Shown here in pieces: positions 1 through 10,370 of a DNA stretch of 64,000 nt. The stretch is from contig JAGMWG010000001.1 in NCBI GenBank assembly GCA_020744225.1, positions 2,542,001-2,606,000 of the forward strand. The letters run 5' to 3'. The notes under the pieces are model-generated. The model searched no databases and was not told the origin of the DNA. It worked only from the letters and a program-made list of their open reading frames with translations. Position numbers and translations under genes: made by a program. The DNA is from Paraphoma chrysanthemicola (taxonomy: Eukaryota > Ascomycota > Dothideomycetes > Pleosporales > Phaeosphaeriaceae). Numbering within the stretch: position 1 is the first letter of the stretch; every line of letters begins with the position of its first letter.

Positions 1-875
1 TGTTGCGCATTGTCGTCCTCGGCAACAGGCGAAATCGCACTCCACTTCTTCGCCCGCGGCGTGCCCCGACGCTTAACATTTCTGCCTACCCCATCCACAC
101 TGATCTGCCCCTCGTCTTTAACCCCATATCGTTTCTTCAATCGCAGCAAACACCGAATATGCCGTTTCCGCACCGCTTCGTCCGTAATGACATCGTGCGG
201 AAATGCTTTGCTGTACACTTCCGCGGCTTTGGTGTAGGTGAGTTGTTGCTCGTCCATGAGATGGATAATGTATGCGTTGTTGTGGTCTTCGGTTGGGCCG
301 AAGGGGAATTCGCCTTGCACGGGGGCTGGGATGGGGGCGTTGGGGCGGAGGCCGATTCGAGGGGGCATGTTAAGTGAGATTATGGATTGGTAAGGCAGCT
401 TTTGGACTTCGAGCGCGGCTTCGGCGTTGCGGTCGGGCTTGATAGGGCGTTTGACCATACGCGCGCGAGGGGCAGTGGGTGCCGCAACCCGTGTGGTGTC
501 TTCTAGCGGGCGCTTCTTGGAGGAGGATGGGGTTGTGGCTTTTGCTCGGGCGGTGGCTTGCTCGATCCTCACTTTGAAGGTATTGTTCTTGTCTTGGACG
601 TCTTCTGTGTCGTTGGAGTTGGGGGTGTCCTCTGCAGGCGCATCAGACATGTCCGCATCCTCGTCGACATCTTCCCATTCTTGCTCTGATCCCAAGTCTG
701 AAGGCGCAGATGATAGTGGAGATGCGCTGCCATCCGAAGCGTGATAGTGGTAGGCCTGAGCATCCATGATCTTGAGGTCGACAGAGGACCAAACAAGGCC
801 AGTGTTCTCGGACTTGGGCGTGGTGGTGGCCAGGGTGGCAGGAGTGGACGAAGTAGCAGACATGCTTCCGTCCAT
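1..875 (-). CDS. Hypothetical protein, C-terminus cut by window start
   Basis: An uninterrupted minus-strand frame runs from ATG at 875 to the window edge, giving 291 codons with no stop. I do not recognise a named family. The N-terminal third is rich in Ser, Thr, Asp and Glu. The middle carries Lys/Arg-Pro stretches. After a segment reading GEFPFGPTEDHNNAYIIH there is a helical part followed by a basic run (RKRHIRCLLRLKKRYGVK) that could be a small DNA- or nucleosome-contacting helix. The tail is basic (RRGTPRAKKW). The second Met, four codons later, is an equally possible start. A nuclear role is inference from composition only. Confidence 0.7.
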   Translation of the reverse strand, partial: MDGSMSATSSTPATLATTTPKSENTGLVWSSVDLKIMDAQAYHYHASDGSASPLSSAPSDLGSEQEWEDVDEDADMSDAPAEDTPNSNDTEDVQDKNNTFKVRIEQATARAKATTPSSSKKRPLEDTTRVAAPTAPRARMVKRPIKPDRNAEAALEVQKLPYQSIISLNMPPRIGLRPNAPIPAPVQGEFPFGPTEDHNNAYIIHLMDEQQLTYTKAAEVYSKAFPHDVITDEAVRKRHIRCLLRLKKRYGVKDEGQISVDGVGRNVKRRGTPRAKKWSAISPVAEDDNAQ

Positions 876-1564
876 AGGTCTAGGGCTTGTTGTGTAGGTG
901 TAATGCTTGTGTGCTAGAAAGCAACTACTCGCCACGTGCGGTGAGTGAGCAAACTGACAATCTCAGATCGCGCTCCTGGCTGCATTAGAGAAGCTTAGAG
1001 ATTTAGTCCTGGTTGGTGAGTGGAGGTTGGGGCGGAGTGTACGCGTTTGTTGAGAGTAGTAGAAGGCCCAAAAAGTCCTTGTGCATTCTATGCTGTATGC
1101 TTCGGCAGGGTGGGTCGTTGCCAGATTTCGCAGGTTGATTGGAAAAGGGAGTTGAGCAGTAGCGGTGGCGACAGGATAGTGTTGTGGTGGGAGCATGGTG
1201 GGTGAGAACTTTATACGCAGTGGTTCGGTGGAGAGGAGGGTGACAGTGAGGGTTCAGCACAAACGATCGTTGGGGTACTAACCCAGGCGCTTTGCACCTT
1301 CGTCATCGCCTCGAATGAGCCGTGCGTCTCATTGTTTCACCAAGTCAAACGCCTCTCACAGTGGAAGTTCAGAGGAAACACTACATTGTATATTGTAAAA
1401 GGGTATATGGCTGTGTGTATATGTCTGCGCGCGTCAGTAACAGTTTCAGTAGGTTGATGGGGAGTGACTTACAATGGCGACTCTGTCTCCTCTCAGAACC
1501 CAAGCCAGAGAACATCCAGGTACTTAATAACATAGTAGATCATCTCATCGCCAAATGATGTCAT
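876..1564. other. Intergenic, no feature seen
   Basis: It holds the 5' flank of the truncated gene on the left and the 3' flank of the prenylcysteine oxidase gene on the right. Only short overlapping frames occur, none with coding character. Confidence 0.6.
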
Positions 1565-3241
1565 CTACAAATCCTCTTGCCAAAGCTCCGCGCCGGCGTC
1601 GATATCGAAGGGCGCTTTCACCTGCGTCTTCACCTCTTCTTCCTTCTTGCCCACCAACCACTCATCCCTAATCAGACGCGCCACATTTTTGCCGCTGAGA
1701 GCACTCGTCTCCATCGTGCTGATGAAGCTTTCAATGCCGCTCGTGTACCATAGCCCGTCATCGAGCTTAATCTCCTCAAAGGTCACGCGCGGATACTCGC
1801 GCGGGTAGGAGTTCCAAATTTTGTGGTGGATCCAGGATACGGTACCGTTGATGTTGCCGTAGTCGGCTTCGTCTTGGGATACCTCAGCACCAAGAAAAGC
1901 AGAGAGGTCCACCGCCTTGATGCGTGCAGGAGAAAAGATCTTGTAGATGTACTCAAGACGAGGAGGCCGGGCTCCAAGATTCACAAACTGATTGTGAATG
2001 GAGATGCTGAAGAAGAGAGGAGAGCCGACATTGTCTCCTGGGACTTCGGTAGGTGGCAGGGTGGTTAGAACATATTGCGGAACGGATGAATTGGCGTCAA
2101 GACCAAAAGTGGCAGGGTCGGGTCGATTTGGCGAAGCGAAGAGAGTCGTGTAGAGCTTCGTATATGGGATCTCGTCAGGGACATGCTTTGGCGCAGGATC
2201 AATGACCAGATCTGTGTACTGCAGAGGCGCCGCGAGGACGACTTCATCGAATGTCTCTACATGGCCATCCGCTGTGATGAGCTCGTATGTTCCACTCTTC
2301 TGCTTCGAGACATTGGCGACCGTGGTATTCAAATGGATGCTTGCAGCAGAAGCATTTAGCATGTTTGCAAAGATCTGCCAATTGCCACCTTCGATCTGCA
2401 TCGCGCCATTGGTGGCCATACAGACCATCGTCTCCAGACCGTGGATATACCCGAGATTCGAAGCATAGTTGACGCGAGTGCTGCATCAGGTCAGTCATGC
2501 CGCCGCAACTGATACCACACTGTACTCACCTCGCCTGTATAACCTCCCTGGAGAAGGCATCACCAATTCCATTGGCCTTGAGGTACTGTTCGCCAGTGAC
2601 ACCGGTAGCCTCAAGCAGCCCCACGCTCTCCACAACATCGCTCAGACTCTTCCATGGGAATACCGGCTCATCGTACATGGTCAAGAATTTGCCCACAGCC
2701 TTCTTCATCAGCCGATTTGTCCACAGCGGCGCAGCGCCGTACCTCCACAACAGCTTCGCCTTGTTCCACCAGCTGTCCTCTTGCCTGGTAATCAGGACAA
2801 ATTCTTGCCCGTTCCATATGCCGAGGTCTGGTATGTCCATTTGTGCAGCGACGTCATGCGATGCCGGGTTCAGGCCGAATCGCTTGGTTGCCTCCATCAA
2901 GATGTGGTTGACTTCGACGAAGATTGACCCGCCGAGCTCGACGGGGAAAGCGGACTCGTTCCATACGTTGACAGTGGTGGTGCGTCCGCCGATGTATGAG
3001 TTGCGCTCGAAGACGGTAATGTTGGTGGGTATCGACGCTTCTGCAGCATATTGGGCAAGGTGGTATGCTGTAGAAGCTCCGCCGGCGCCAGCGCCTTGTA
3101 TCCATTAGCTTTACTGTAGTTTCCAGTAGATGCTGGGTTCTACGCACCGATAATGGCAACGCGCTTTGCAGGTGAAGCCTGATGGTTGGTGACCGCACCA
3201 ACGAGCGGAAGCAGCGACGCAACGCTCGATAGTTGCACCAT
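1565..3241 (-). CDS. Prenylcysteine oxidase / farnesylcysteine lyase family flavoprotein
   Basis: Three exons: 3241-3148, 3094-2530 and 2480-1565, 524 residues, phases consistent. Residues 1-16 form a signal-peptide-like hydrophobic start (MVQLSSVASLLPLVGA). The FAD Rossmann motif (IIGAGAGGAS) is split by intron 1, and an acidic residue follows at the end of the second strand (VFERNSYIGGR). The C-terminal two thirds match the Prenylcys_lyase layout, with a TRVNY...IHGLETM segment and the Gly-rich GAMQIEGGNWQIF. Family members oxidise the thioether of prenylated cysteine released by protein turnover, giving free cysteine, an aldehyde and peroxide, usually in the lysosome/vacuole or secretory system. 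Assignment to the family is firm; the exact substrate is inferred. Introns begin GTGCGT and GTGAGT. Confidence 0.88.
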
Positions 3242-3974
3242 CTTGTAAGATCGGAAGCTGCAGTGAGAGAACACGGCGCAAGGTGGAGAGTAAAAGTGGA
3301 CAAGGCAGGAAGCGTTGCGCTTCAAGTACCAGTGGTCATGGTGGTATGACGGATGGTGGAATGCGCGTACATCAGCCCTACGCCGCACCACCGAGGTTCC
3401 TATTGGACGCCACTATTGAAGACGTGCATGATCCGTCTCTGCGCATAATAGCCTCTCAATACAGCATCAACTCGAGGCTGGTAGCCATGTGAGCATGAAG
3501 TCGTCTATTGAGAGTTATTGACGCAGGTGCGAGAGCAGCTCTAGTCGCGAGGTGAAGGCACGCGTTCAGGATGTACCTCGGCTCACTCATTGCTAGTCAG
3601 AAACCATGATCCACTGACGGAAAGACATGAAATCGTTACTCGCTTTGTCGAGCAAGGAAACATGTAGACATCCTTCAATTCTTTAATAATACATGAAGGC
3701 CTCCCTTATGCTATCTTGTGCATGCATGACGCCAATCCGGGTACATGAATTTCTGTCATCCGCAAAGCCAGATCCAACAGCACCGTATTCTGCCATGTCG
3801 AGACTCAATGAGCACCGAGCAATCGGTATGAGATCATTAAGTAGGTATGTATAGCTACAAGAGCCGCAACATCGGGTATATGTGGTCTACATGGTCGTAC
3901 AACATCGTTTCCAGGGCACCCAGGGCCTGGCATCCGATCGTGAGGAGACCACGAGGTAGAGCAAAAATTATTTC
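3242..3974. other. Intergenic, no gene seen
   Basis: This is the promoter side of the prenylcysteine oxidase gene and the 3' side of the flavin-reductase-like gene. Small open frames here show no coding character. Confidence 0.55.
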
Positions 3975-6553
3975 TCACTCCTGCCCATTTCCAGCCTTGA
4001 AGCTCTTCCATGACGATGTATTCTTGAGAGGATTTCGCGACATATGCGGCGTGCTTCGTCCTTGTCTTACTCCTCTTGATCCTTGCTTGTCAAGCCCTCG
4101 AATGTTGAGTTTAGACGCACTTGATGGTCGAGACTCCTCTGTTGTACCTCCCTCTTCCCAACCCTTCGCTCGCTTCAGGCTAGCCCCATACACATCAACA
4201 GCACGATTTGCCTTTCTTGCTTCTTCTAGAATATCACCTGATGTGAGCGAATCCTCTTCGACAGGCGTGTACCGAGTGGGTCTGGTCTGCATATCGTAAT
4301 TATATGTCGATTTAAGGTGCTGTGCGATGGCGTCATCTAACTCCTTCGAACCTTTGCCGTGTAGGCTCTTGAGTTCCTTGGCTACGAGTGTTTCAACGAT
4401 ATGTCCGCGATTAAGAGGCTGCGGAGTCTCTGAGACAGCCACGCTTAATGTCGATTCCCAGCCCAAGCCAATGGCGGCCATGATGTCTCTCAGAGACCAT
4501 GTCATTACTCGCATCGGTGACTTTTGTACAAAGTCTTTGATACGATTCCCAAGGTCCTCCCAGGTGACGGTGTTGGTAAACCATGGTTCGAGCATTTTAT
4601 CGACACGTCCAGGCAAGTCGCGAGAATGCTGTGTCGAGAACGCGAGGTTTTTGAGTTTGCCAAAAAAGAACTCGACGTTGAAGCCAGTGATCGACGGATG
4701 CACTTTGACGCGGCGCAAAACCTCGTTTGGATCGAGATTCAATCTCTTCCGGAATGCAGAGAAGTTATGGACCTCCATGAACTTGACTACCCTGCTCATA
4801 ACCACACGAGCTTCTTCCGACGATACCTCGTTAGTTATGTCAATGTTTGGGCTGCTGAAGAGCTCTGGAGATGCTTCCGCGTGAAGGCGAGCTCGGCTCT
4901 TCTTGAAGTAAGTGGCAACGAGCCGAACTTCTCCAAACGTCTGGACGACATCGTCGAGTCGGGTAACCGAGGCTTTATGGTACCCTTGTTCTGCGAAATA
5001 CTGGCGTAGCCTGTGCTCTACTTGCTCAAGATACTGCACACTGTGACTTCCAGTGTTTGGAGTAGAGTCCCCTGTCCGTGCTTGAAATGGAGCAGCTAAT
5101 CCTTCCTGCCTTAGAGGCTCCATAAAATCGCTGGGGAGAAGATCGATACTGGCAGTGTTCACCCCAAGCAACTGCAGGAAGAGGCGGTAGTTCAGCGAGA
5201 GGAAACGAGGATCTACTCTTGCGATCGCTTTGGCGCGATCAATGATCTTGGCTTTGTCGCCGGGGGTAATGCGACCCCAGAATTCGCTCAGGACGAGTGG
5301 TGCACTGCTGTCACCTTGTCGAACAGAGGGCAAGCCAGCCTCGCGTCTACACTCCTTGACAAGGCTTTCCAAGTTGATACCCAGAGCACCCGGGGCCAGC
5401 GCTAGGGTGGCCTCCAGATCCCGAAGAGATTCTTTACCAAGCTGGAGTGCCTTAGGATTCTGCTTGACAGTGGCCTTGATGCGATCCGCATAGTCTCGTC
5501 GATGTTCCTCGCCTGGGAATAGGGGATAGTCCCATACCGACCAAGCATCCTCGGTGACGACAACGCGTGCGTCATGTGGACTGATCCTTGTGCCGTTATG
5601 TCTGATATACATACCGTCGACATAGATGACTGTCCGGTCTTTCTGGTTTCCCAGTGTTTTTCCCACCAGGCTGTCGATTCGTGCGACCAGGATAACGTGG
5701 TCTTCCACAAGAAGTTCCTGGGTCAGGGTGCACTCGATGGACGCACGCACAGAGTCGCCTAGTAGTTGTGGTGCGAGCGAAGTGGAGGCTTGGGATCTCT
5801 CAGTCTGTGAACTAGGCTTTGGGACGAATAATCTCAGGGCCTTGGTGCGCGCAACATATGCGTCGGGGTGGTTTCCTCGGCAGAAGAGCTCGACCATAGC
5901 TGCGCCGCCGCGATCTGCAGATGGGAAGTGCACCCGAAATAGACCCTTTGCGGCTCTGATGGCATCGAGGGTCTTGGAGGGGTGCTTTAAGTTGAAGGAA
6001 ATGGTCGGTGGGTCAAGGGTGACGGTGCTCAACGACGAGACAGCAACGCCCATAGGTACTTGAGCCTTGAGCTCGGGGTCGTAGCTGGCGACGGTGACGA
6101 CGGCGACAGAGGTGGGGACATTTCGCATCAGCCCGCGAACGTCATTCTTCAGCTTCGCGGCCTCTACTTCCGGCTCATCCACTTGGACCGTAGTTGATTC
6201 GTCTTGCGGCGCGTCGAAGTAAGACGTGGGTATTCGAGGCTCAGCTCGATCCGTCAGGCGGGCATCGCTACCAGTTTCGTCTGATTGTAGATCGGATGGC
6301 AGTCCTTTGTTCTGTATTGGGTGTTGTGCTTGTTGGCGCAGGAGTCTAGTCGCATGGTAGGTTCGGACAGTCGTTCTTGACGGGAGGTTGCTGCGGTGGC
6401 CGTGAATGGTAGCGAGCGCGCATTGCCGCGGTTGTTCTCCATGTGTATTAGTCAAAGAAAGGAAGAAGGTGGCAGAGCCATCTTACGGGCATGGCGACTC
6501 CATCTATAGAAGGCCGCATAGAAGCGGGATGCTGAGCGCTGGGAAAGCGCCAT
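3975..6553 (-). CDS. Mitochondrial flavin-reductase-like protein with long C-terminal extension
   Basis: Two exons, 6553-6487 and 6436-3975, give 842 residues. I chose the start at 6553 because a 50-base intron (GTAAGA, CTAAT branch, GGAG acceptor) joins it in phase. The resulting N-terminus (MALSQRSASRFYAAFYRW) is a classical amphipathic, Arg-rich mitochondrial presequence. An alternative start inside the second open frame (6455) would lose it. Residues about 120-300 resemble the flavin-reductase/FMN split-barrel domain (DIM6/NTAB type), with a Pro-Met-Gly-Val-Ala-Val-Ser-Ser-Leu segment and a dimer-type strand near VIYVDGMYIRHNG. The remaining 540 residues are charged, partly helical and unrecognised. 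The protein probably binds FMN; the reaction is unknown. It shares a 253-base divergent promoter with the bL31m gene. Confidence 0.82.
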
Positions 6554-6806
6554 GGAGAGGAATTGCGTTGAATTTATGCTGGAGAAGTACAAGACATGGC
6601 AGTATTTATCCCTCTCACTCACGGCGAAGCGCAAAGAGAACGCAATGCTCTTGAGAGAAGGTGCTTCGCGCGTCGCATGCTTGTCTATATTGACGTCAAA
6701 AAGTTAGCTTGGCCAAGCCCTGCATCTCGGACCTTCGCAACTTAATCTTCGACCACAAGCACCACAAGCACCAGCAACACCACTCCCATCAGTCCACCAC
6801 TCCTCA
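6554..6806. promoter_or_regulatory. Divergent promoter region
   Basis: Only 253 bases separate the starts of the flavin-reductase-like gene (minus) and the bL31m gene (plus). Both products look mitochondrial, so shared control is plausible. CAC-rich pyrimidine-poor tracts lie close to 6750-6800. No clear TATA box is seen. Confidence 0.45.
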
Positions 6807-7323
6807 ATGGCCTCACCAATACCCTCAATGGGCGCCCTGCGCGTCCTCCGACAGTCGATACAACACCAGATACGGCCAACCACACAAGTGCGGCACGCGA
6901 CACTCCTTAAGCGACCAAAGCGGCCATACACCTTCACGCAGCTCATCACCCTCTCGGACGGCTCGTCCTTCACACTGCGCACAACCAGCCCGCAACCCGT
7001 TCTTAAGAGCGCCAAGGACATAAGAAATGCGCCTCTGTGGAATCCGAGTTCGCAGAAACTGCTGAACGTCGAGGAAGATGAAGCTGGCCGGCTAGCGGCG
7101 TTCAGAGCAAAGTTTGGTAGAGGATGGGACACAGATGCCGAGAAGGTGAGCATGACAGACAATATATGTCATTTTCTGTGGACTAATGGTATGGTAGGGC
7201 AAGAAGAGCGGTGATCACCTCATGGACCTCATAAGCGGGCAAGGACGAGGACCGACGAAGCCGACCGATACCCCAAAGGGAGCAATAAAGCAGCCGCCAA
7301 AGGTGGAAGAGAAGAAGAAATAG
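6807..7323 (+). CDS. MRPL36: Mitochondrial large-subunit ribosomal protein bL31m
   Basis: Two exons, 6807-7145 and 7198-7323, 154 residues; the intron has GTGAGC, a CTAAT branch and TAG. The N-terminus is an Arg/Gln presequence of about 30 residues ending near RHATLLKRPKRP. The core (YTFTQLITLSDGSSFTLRT, then a DIRNAPLWNPS segment and an FRAKFGRGWD end) matches the fungal bL31m/MRPL36 family of the mitoribosome. The second exon is short, basic and Pro/Lys-rich, as in other fungal members. This protein lies at the central protuberance of the mitochondrial large subunit and contacts the small subunit. Recognition is by motif memory, not alignment. Confidence 0.85.
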
Positions 7324-7623
7324 ACGGCAGAATATATCACGACATCTTCGAGTAGCAGCATTGTGGCAATAGCTTGTATATCAAACCAGATCGTGGCTAT
7401 GGTTGACCCAGTCGCATGACCTGCGATGAAGGACTTCCTGCCGTTCCCTACCGTTCCTCGAAGATTCCATCCTCAACGTCTCTAGTCTGTGAATCTTCTT
7501 GTCATTTCCATGGTTTGGTGAGTACGCTTGTGAACAAACACGACAGTCTCATCACATATTTGTCTTGAGGTGCTACGACTATACATTTCTTCCAATCTCA
7601 ATTGCAGTCTATCATCACCTCAT

Positions 7624-8412
7624 ATGGCTTCAAAGAAGCGTGTGCAGCAACCGGAGCCAGTCGATTGGGAGGACGGACAAAGCGAAAATGACGTTCAAGA
7701 TGCGATTGGCGATCAGGATGCGAACAATTACCGTGATGCACAAGCTGATCGATCTCAGCGACCTAGTGCGGATGCCATAATAGGAGCTCAGACTGGCGAC
7801 GTCGCCTTGGGTAATGCTAATGGCGCCGTATCATTGAGACGAGGGCAGAGGCAGCGAAAACAAGTCATAGCGCAACGACCTACTATCGATCAAGACGCGC
7901 AGACCGCCAGACGTTCAAGGCAAGACCAACAAGCACGCAGCGTCAGAAACATAAGCAAGTCCAGTAAAGGTGCGCAATACCCAAGGCCTCCACCTACGAG
8001 CAACGCGCGGGGAGCACCTGTTCCGAGTAAATCAGAGCGCTCAAGGCGAGCACAAAGTCCTAGCCCTGACGACATAGAGAAGGAAGAAGAAGACCAAGAA
8101 TCAACCGGAGCTCCTGGGGATGATGCGCTGCCCATAGGCGATGACCACGGCGGTTCAGTGACCGCAGCACAGATGACTACCAAGATAATTAAGATGACGA
8201 CAAGTGCCTTTGATGCAGCAGAAATGTTCGAGCGATATCTGAAGCAGCGGTCTCCTGCCACGCCGGCTAGTGCTCAAAAGGTGAGGGCGGCGCTGGAGAA
8301 GATATGTGGCAAGTACAAGAGAGCGGCCGAGGATGATGAGGAAGAAGCTAGGCCGAGCAGCAAGAGAGCTAAGAATAGCAAGAAAACGGTCACGAAGGGG
8401 AAGAAGCAGTGA
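7624..8412 (+). CDS. Hypothetical low-complexity basic/acidic protein
   Basis: One uninterrupted frame, 262 residues from ATG 7624; the same frame is open upstream but has no earlier ATG. The protein is rich in Gln, Arg, Asp and Ser, with an acidic patch (DIEKEEEDQE) near residue 160. A helical segment follows (TSAFDAAEMFERYLKQR), then a Lys-rich tail (KKTVTKGKKQ) typical of nuclear targeting. No known domain is recognised. A nuclear, possibly chromatin-linked role is a guess from composition. The neighbouring genes on the same strand give no functional hint. Confidence 0.6.
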   Translation: MASKKRVQQPEPVDWEDGQSENDVQDAIGDQDANNYRDAQADRSQRPSADAIIGAQTGDVALGNANGAVSLRRGQRQRKQVIAQRPTIDQDAQTARRSRQDQQARSVRNISKSSKGAQYPRPPPTSNARGAPVPSKSERSRRAQSPSPDDIEKEEEDQESTGAPGDDALPIGDDHGGSVTAAQMTTKIIKMTTSAFDAAEMFERYLKQRSPATPASAQKVRAALEKICGKYKRAAEDDEEEARPSSKRAKNSKKTVTKGKKQ

Positions 8413-8740
8413 GGTTCTTGAATAACGGAGACATGTGGACGTTCGGGGTACACGGAGACGTGGTAGGACAATGCGCAAGTCCAACACTGGGAACACACCC
8501 GCGTTCCATGGTCCATACACATGCATTGTTTGCGGCTTGTCATAAGCCATGCAATCTGAATCATTTCCTTCATCACTAACAAATTCCCTCCATCTTTCTT
8601 TCATCTCAACGACACAAACCTCTCAAAGTGCAAACATGTTTCAGCCGCTCATATCTCCAACATATCTCCACTCCTACACTTCTCTATTTTCCACATCTTC
8701 GATCTCGATCACAATCACAATCTGACACTTCACCCTCGCC
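8413..8740. other. Intergenic, pyrimidine-rich 5' flank
   Basis: It contains the 3' end of the preceding gene and, from about 8560, a CT/CA-rich tract (TCTTTCTTTCATCTC and similar) that looks like the leader and core promoter of the gene starting at 8741. Confidence 0.45.
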
Positions 8741-10278
8741 ATGCCATCCAAGTTCACCCTGCCCCGACTAACCAGACATTCCCACTTCCCGGACACCAGA
8801 AAAAGCGACACCAACATGTACATATCAGACGACGAAGCATTGAATCACGCTGCCTCTAGTCATGGATCTAGGTATGGTAACTATGAAGCCCTTCAAAGTG
8901 CGCGTGGTGTTGAGGAGAGGACGGCCAGGCAGTGTCCGTTGTACTTTGGTCAGCTATTTGCTTCGCATAATGAGCCAGCGGTGCGAATCAAGCGCGAGGA
9001 AGAATACCATGATAGCGAAGAGGTAGTCGTAGATGACACGAGAAGAGGAGCAGTGGACATGTATGAGAACCGGATGAATAACGAGCAAATGGAGTGGAGA
9101 AACGAAGCAGGTAAATTGTCCTCACCCTTTCGCCCTCATGATTTGATCCGACACGCTAAATACCAATCCTCCCATTAGCCATCATCAACACCCACGCCTC
9201 ATCAAACCAGACCAGCATCGCTTCTCCGTCGCCCTCTCGCTCAGACACACACTCAACCACTCCCCCATCTACGCCTCCTACCAATCCCATCGAACGCAAC
9301 CGCAAATACTTCACCCGCTCATGCGCTCCACCAAAGCCCAAAACCAAGGCCACCGCCACATCAAAACCAAGTCTCGAAGCCAGATCCATTACCAAACCCA
9401 GATCCATTACCAAACCCAGATCCATTACCAAACCCAGATCCATTACCAAATCCAGATCCAGCGCCGCCTCTCGCAAAAGTCACCACTCGCCAACCCCATC
9501 TGCGGCATCGCAGTCCGAAATGCTACTACCATGCCTCAATTTGATTGCGCCCTACATGAACTTCCACCTTGCCCTCTCAAATCCCACCCCGGCTGCACGG
9601 AAACGCGCCGAAGCTGCCATGCGGACTGTTGTAGAGGTTGTCGAGCAGCTCAAAGAAAATTTCGGCGGTGAAGAGGACGACTCACCTGAATCAGACTCCC
9701 GCGACGAGGAGAGTAGTGACGACGAGGACAACAGTGATGACGACGCGAACGGTGGTCGCAATACCAGGACCAAGAAAAGGGGAGGGAAGGTATCAGAAGA
9801 GGTAGTGGCGATGCAGGAGGATATGGACAGTGGCGACGACACACCCTACGAGCCCAGCAACACATCCCAGAGCTCCAAGGGCAGTGACAACGATGGTAAC
9901 GAGTCGAACACTTCCGACGACTTTGATGATGAAGAAGAAGTAAGTTTGGTCCCAAACACCCTTTCCAAATCCTTCCTACTCGAGACATGTTTCCTGTAAA
10001 CAGGAGTATAGATGCTAAGTAACTTGCCGTGGTAGTCCTCCGTCTACGACACCGACGAGCTCGAACGCCTCGAAAAGAACGCAAAGCGCCGCGCTCAAGC
10101 GCAAAAGAAGAGGAGGGAGGAAAAGCGACGGCGCTGTGTGAGCGAGAGTGGGGACGGAGGATCAGAGTATGTACGCGAGAGCTTAGACTTGGGACCGGAG
10201 TATGAGAGCGAGGGTGTGGGTGTAGGACCGGAGGATATGAGCGCAAGGGGGCGACGAGGTGCAATTACTATGTGGTGA
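8741..10278 (+). CDS. Hypothetical acidic nuclear-type protein with hexapeptide repeats
   Basis: Three exons, 8741-9110, 9179-9939 and 10036-10278, give 457 residues; all borders are GT/AG and in phase. Domains are not recognised. Near residues 190-215 a six-residue unit (RSITKP) is repeated four times from an 18-base DNA repeat. A short hydrophobic helix follows (LLPCLNLIAPYMNFHLAL), then a long acidic Asp/Glu/Ser stretch (residues about 260-375), and a final basic coiled-coil-like part (ERLEKNAKRRAQAQKKRREEKRRR). The order acidic tract then basic helix resembles histone chaperone or transcription-linked proteins, but this is inference. Its 3' end lies 92 bases from the convergent COG3 gene. 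Confidence 0.62.
9380..9457 (+). repeat. 18-bp coding minisatellite, about 4 copies
   Basis: The unit CAGATCCATTACCAAACC is repeated head to tail inside exon 2, nearly without change. In frame it encodes Arg-Ser-Ile-Thr-Lys-Pro each time; the last copy reads Thr-Lys-Ser. Confidence 0.9.
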
Positions 10279-10370
10279 GGCTCAAGTCTTTCTCGTCACC
10301 GAATTATCAGATAAGAGAGGGGTGGTCGTCCTGATTTTTGTTGTGACCCATTGTTTGGCTAGAGGTTCGA

